Shown here piece after piece: positions 5,525-6,106 of a DNA stretch of 6,106 bases. The DNA comes from JBGPIT01 sp041485125 (GTDB lineage Bacteria > Desulfobacterota > Binatia > UTPRO1). The notes beneath the pieces were generated by a model. The model had not been told where the DNA came from and did not search any database. It saw only the letters and a list, made by a program, of their open reading frames with translations. Each line of letters opens with the position of its first letter. Positions within the stretch are counted from its first letter, which is position 1. The translations under genes were made by a program, and so were the position numbers. The stretch lies in assembly GCA_041485125.1 (NCBI GenBank), contig JBGPIT010000304.1, positions 1 through 6,106 of the forward strand, given 5' to 3'.

Positions 5525-6106
5525 TCAGGGCGGGCTTGCCGGCGCGTCGCCGTCGAAGGCCTTCTGCTCCTCGAGCCATTTCTGTCGCGCCGCCTCGTGC
5601 GCCGCCTGCCGCTGATGCGCTTCGGCGATCTGACGCGGGATCTCCTCCAGACGCTGGTGATGCATCTCGGCGCTGAGCTTCATCAGCGCGACGTCGCGCG
5701 CGGGGATCTCGTAGCCGTAGTTGGTGAGCAGGTAGACGATGAACTCCAAGTAATCCTCGGAGAGTTGTTGTCGCTCGGCGTAGTACGCGTCGATTTCCTC
5801 GGGGGTGGCGGTGTTCGACAGCACCTTGCCGTACTGGACGTTCCAGCGCTCACGCTGCTCCTCGCGCTGGCGCAGCAGCTCCGGGTCTTTCGTCGGCGCC
5901 GCCATCTTCCAGTAGACGTTGTCCGGCAGCGCGGCACGGATCGCGTCCATGTCGACGTTCTCCCACGAGCCTCGCGGGTAATCGGTGTTCGCGAGCGGAT
6001 CGCCCGACGAGGCGGCGTCGTCCTTCGACGGAGCGTGGAAGCCGGGATCGAACGCCGGCACCTCGTCTGACGGATGGCCGGCGGCCGCGTTCGGGCTCGG
6101 CGCCGA
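5525..6106 (-). CDS. Hypothetical helical protein, C-terminal part (runs off right edge)
   Basis: The frame is open from the right edge to the TGA at 5525, so 193 residues are visible and the true start is probably outside. A GTG at 6061 could start a 178-residue version, but the 15 codons before it continue the same Ala/Pro/Ser-rich, linker-like composition. Numbering from that GTG: residues 1-30 are disordered-looking; a conserved-looking motif, NTDYPRGSWENVDMDAI, spans 25-41; residues 59-115 are mostly charged helix containing QREEQRERWNVQYGKVL and TPEEIDAYYAERQQLSEDYL. Residues 121-170 are a long Glu/Gln/Arg/Ala helix with coiled-coil character (QRLEEIPRQIAEAHQRQAAH). No catalytic motif or membrane segment is visible in this part. 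The linker followed by helices would suit an exported or anchored protein whose N-terminus is missing, which is inference only. I do not recognise a characterised family. It is transcribed towards the esterase, with a 173-bp gap holding a possible terminator. Confidence 0.8.
   Translation of the reverse strand, partial: SAPSPNAAAGHPSDEVPAFDPGFHAPSKDDAASSGDPLANTDYPRGSWENVDMDAIRAALPDNVYWKMAAPTKDPELLRQREEQRERWNVQYGKVLSNTATPEEIDAYYAERQQLSEDYLEFIVYLLTNYGYEIPARDVALMKLSAEMHHQRLEEIPRQIAEAHQRQAAHEAARQKWLEEQKAFDGDAPASPP

Noticed and set aside
5597..6070. Plus-strand Leu/Val-rich frame antisense to the right-edge gene
   Set aside because: It mirrors the Glu/Gln/Arg-rich helices of the minus-strand protein, which has natural composition (Trp, Tyr, Asn, Met) and stays open to the window edge.

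Overview
The window is strongly GC-rich. It encodes apolipoprotein N-acyltransferase (Lnt), two putative lipoproteins and a signal-peptide-bearing secreted esterase, so the source is a diderm (Gram-negative-type) bacterium. The gene content (DUF2252, a bacterial pectinacetylesterase-like protein, an ankyrin lipoprotein) and base composition would suit an environmental deltaproteobacterium, Myxococcota or Binatota-like lineage. The sequence alone does not fix the taxon.

All six supported genes lie on the minus strand. In transcription order (right to left) they are: (1) the 3' part of an unrecognised, helical, charged protein that runs off the right edge (5525-6106); (2) a secreted pectinacetylesterase/Notum-family serine hydrolase (4026-5351); (3) a small ankyrin-repeat lipoprotein (3211-3951, start codon uncertain); (4) lnt (1628-3232), which overlaps the ankyrin gene by 22 nt; (5) a DUF2252 protein (312-1571); (6) the first 57 codons of a putative lipoprotein that leaves the window at the left edge (1-172).

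Two intergenic stretches hold signals. The 173-bp gap before the esterase carries alternating CGTCAC/GTGACG half-sites, a CRP-like dyad, a short T-run and a weak promoter candidate next to a very good Shine-Dalgarno site. The 74-bp gap after the esterase holds a 13-bp stem-loop that is fully paired only in the minus-strand transcript, so the esterase transcript probably ends there. The ankyrin gene and lnt are probably translationally coupled. DUF2252 follows 56 bp later with no visible terminator, so these three may form one transcript.

Functionally, the clearest link is that Lnt performs the last step of lipoprotein maturation and is flanked by two predicted lipoproteins, one overlapping it. 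I saw no tRNA, rRNA, CRISPR array, insertion sequence or phage gene. The region looks like ordinary chromosome with a few unusual details, not a clear new multi-gene system.
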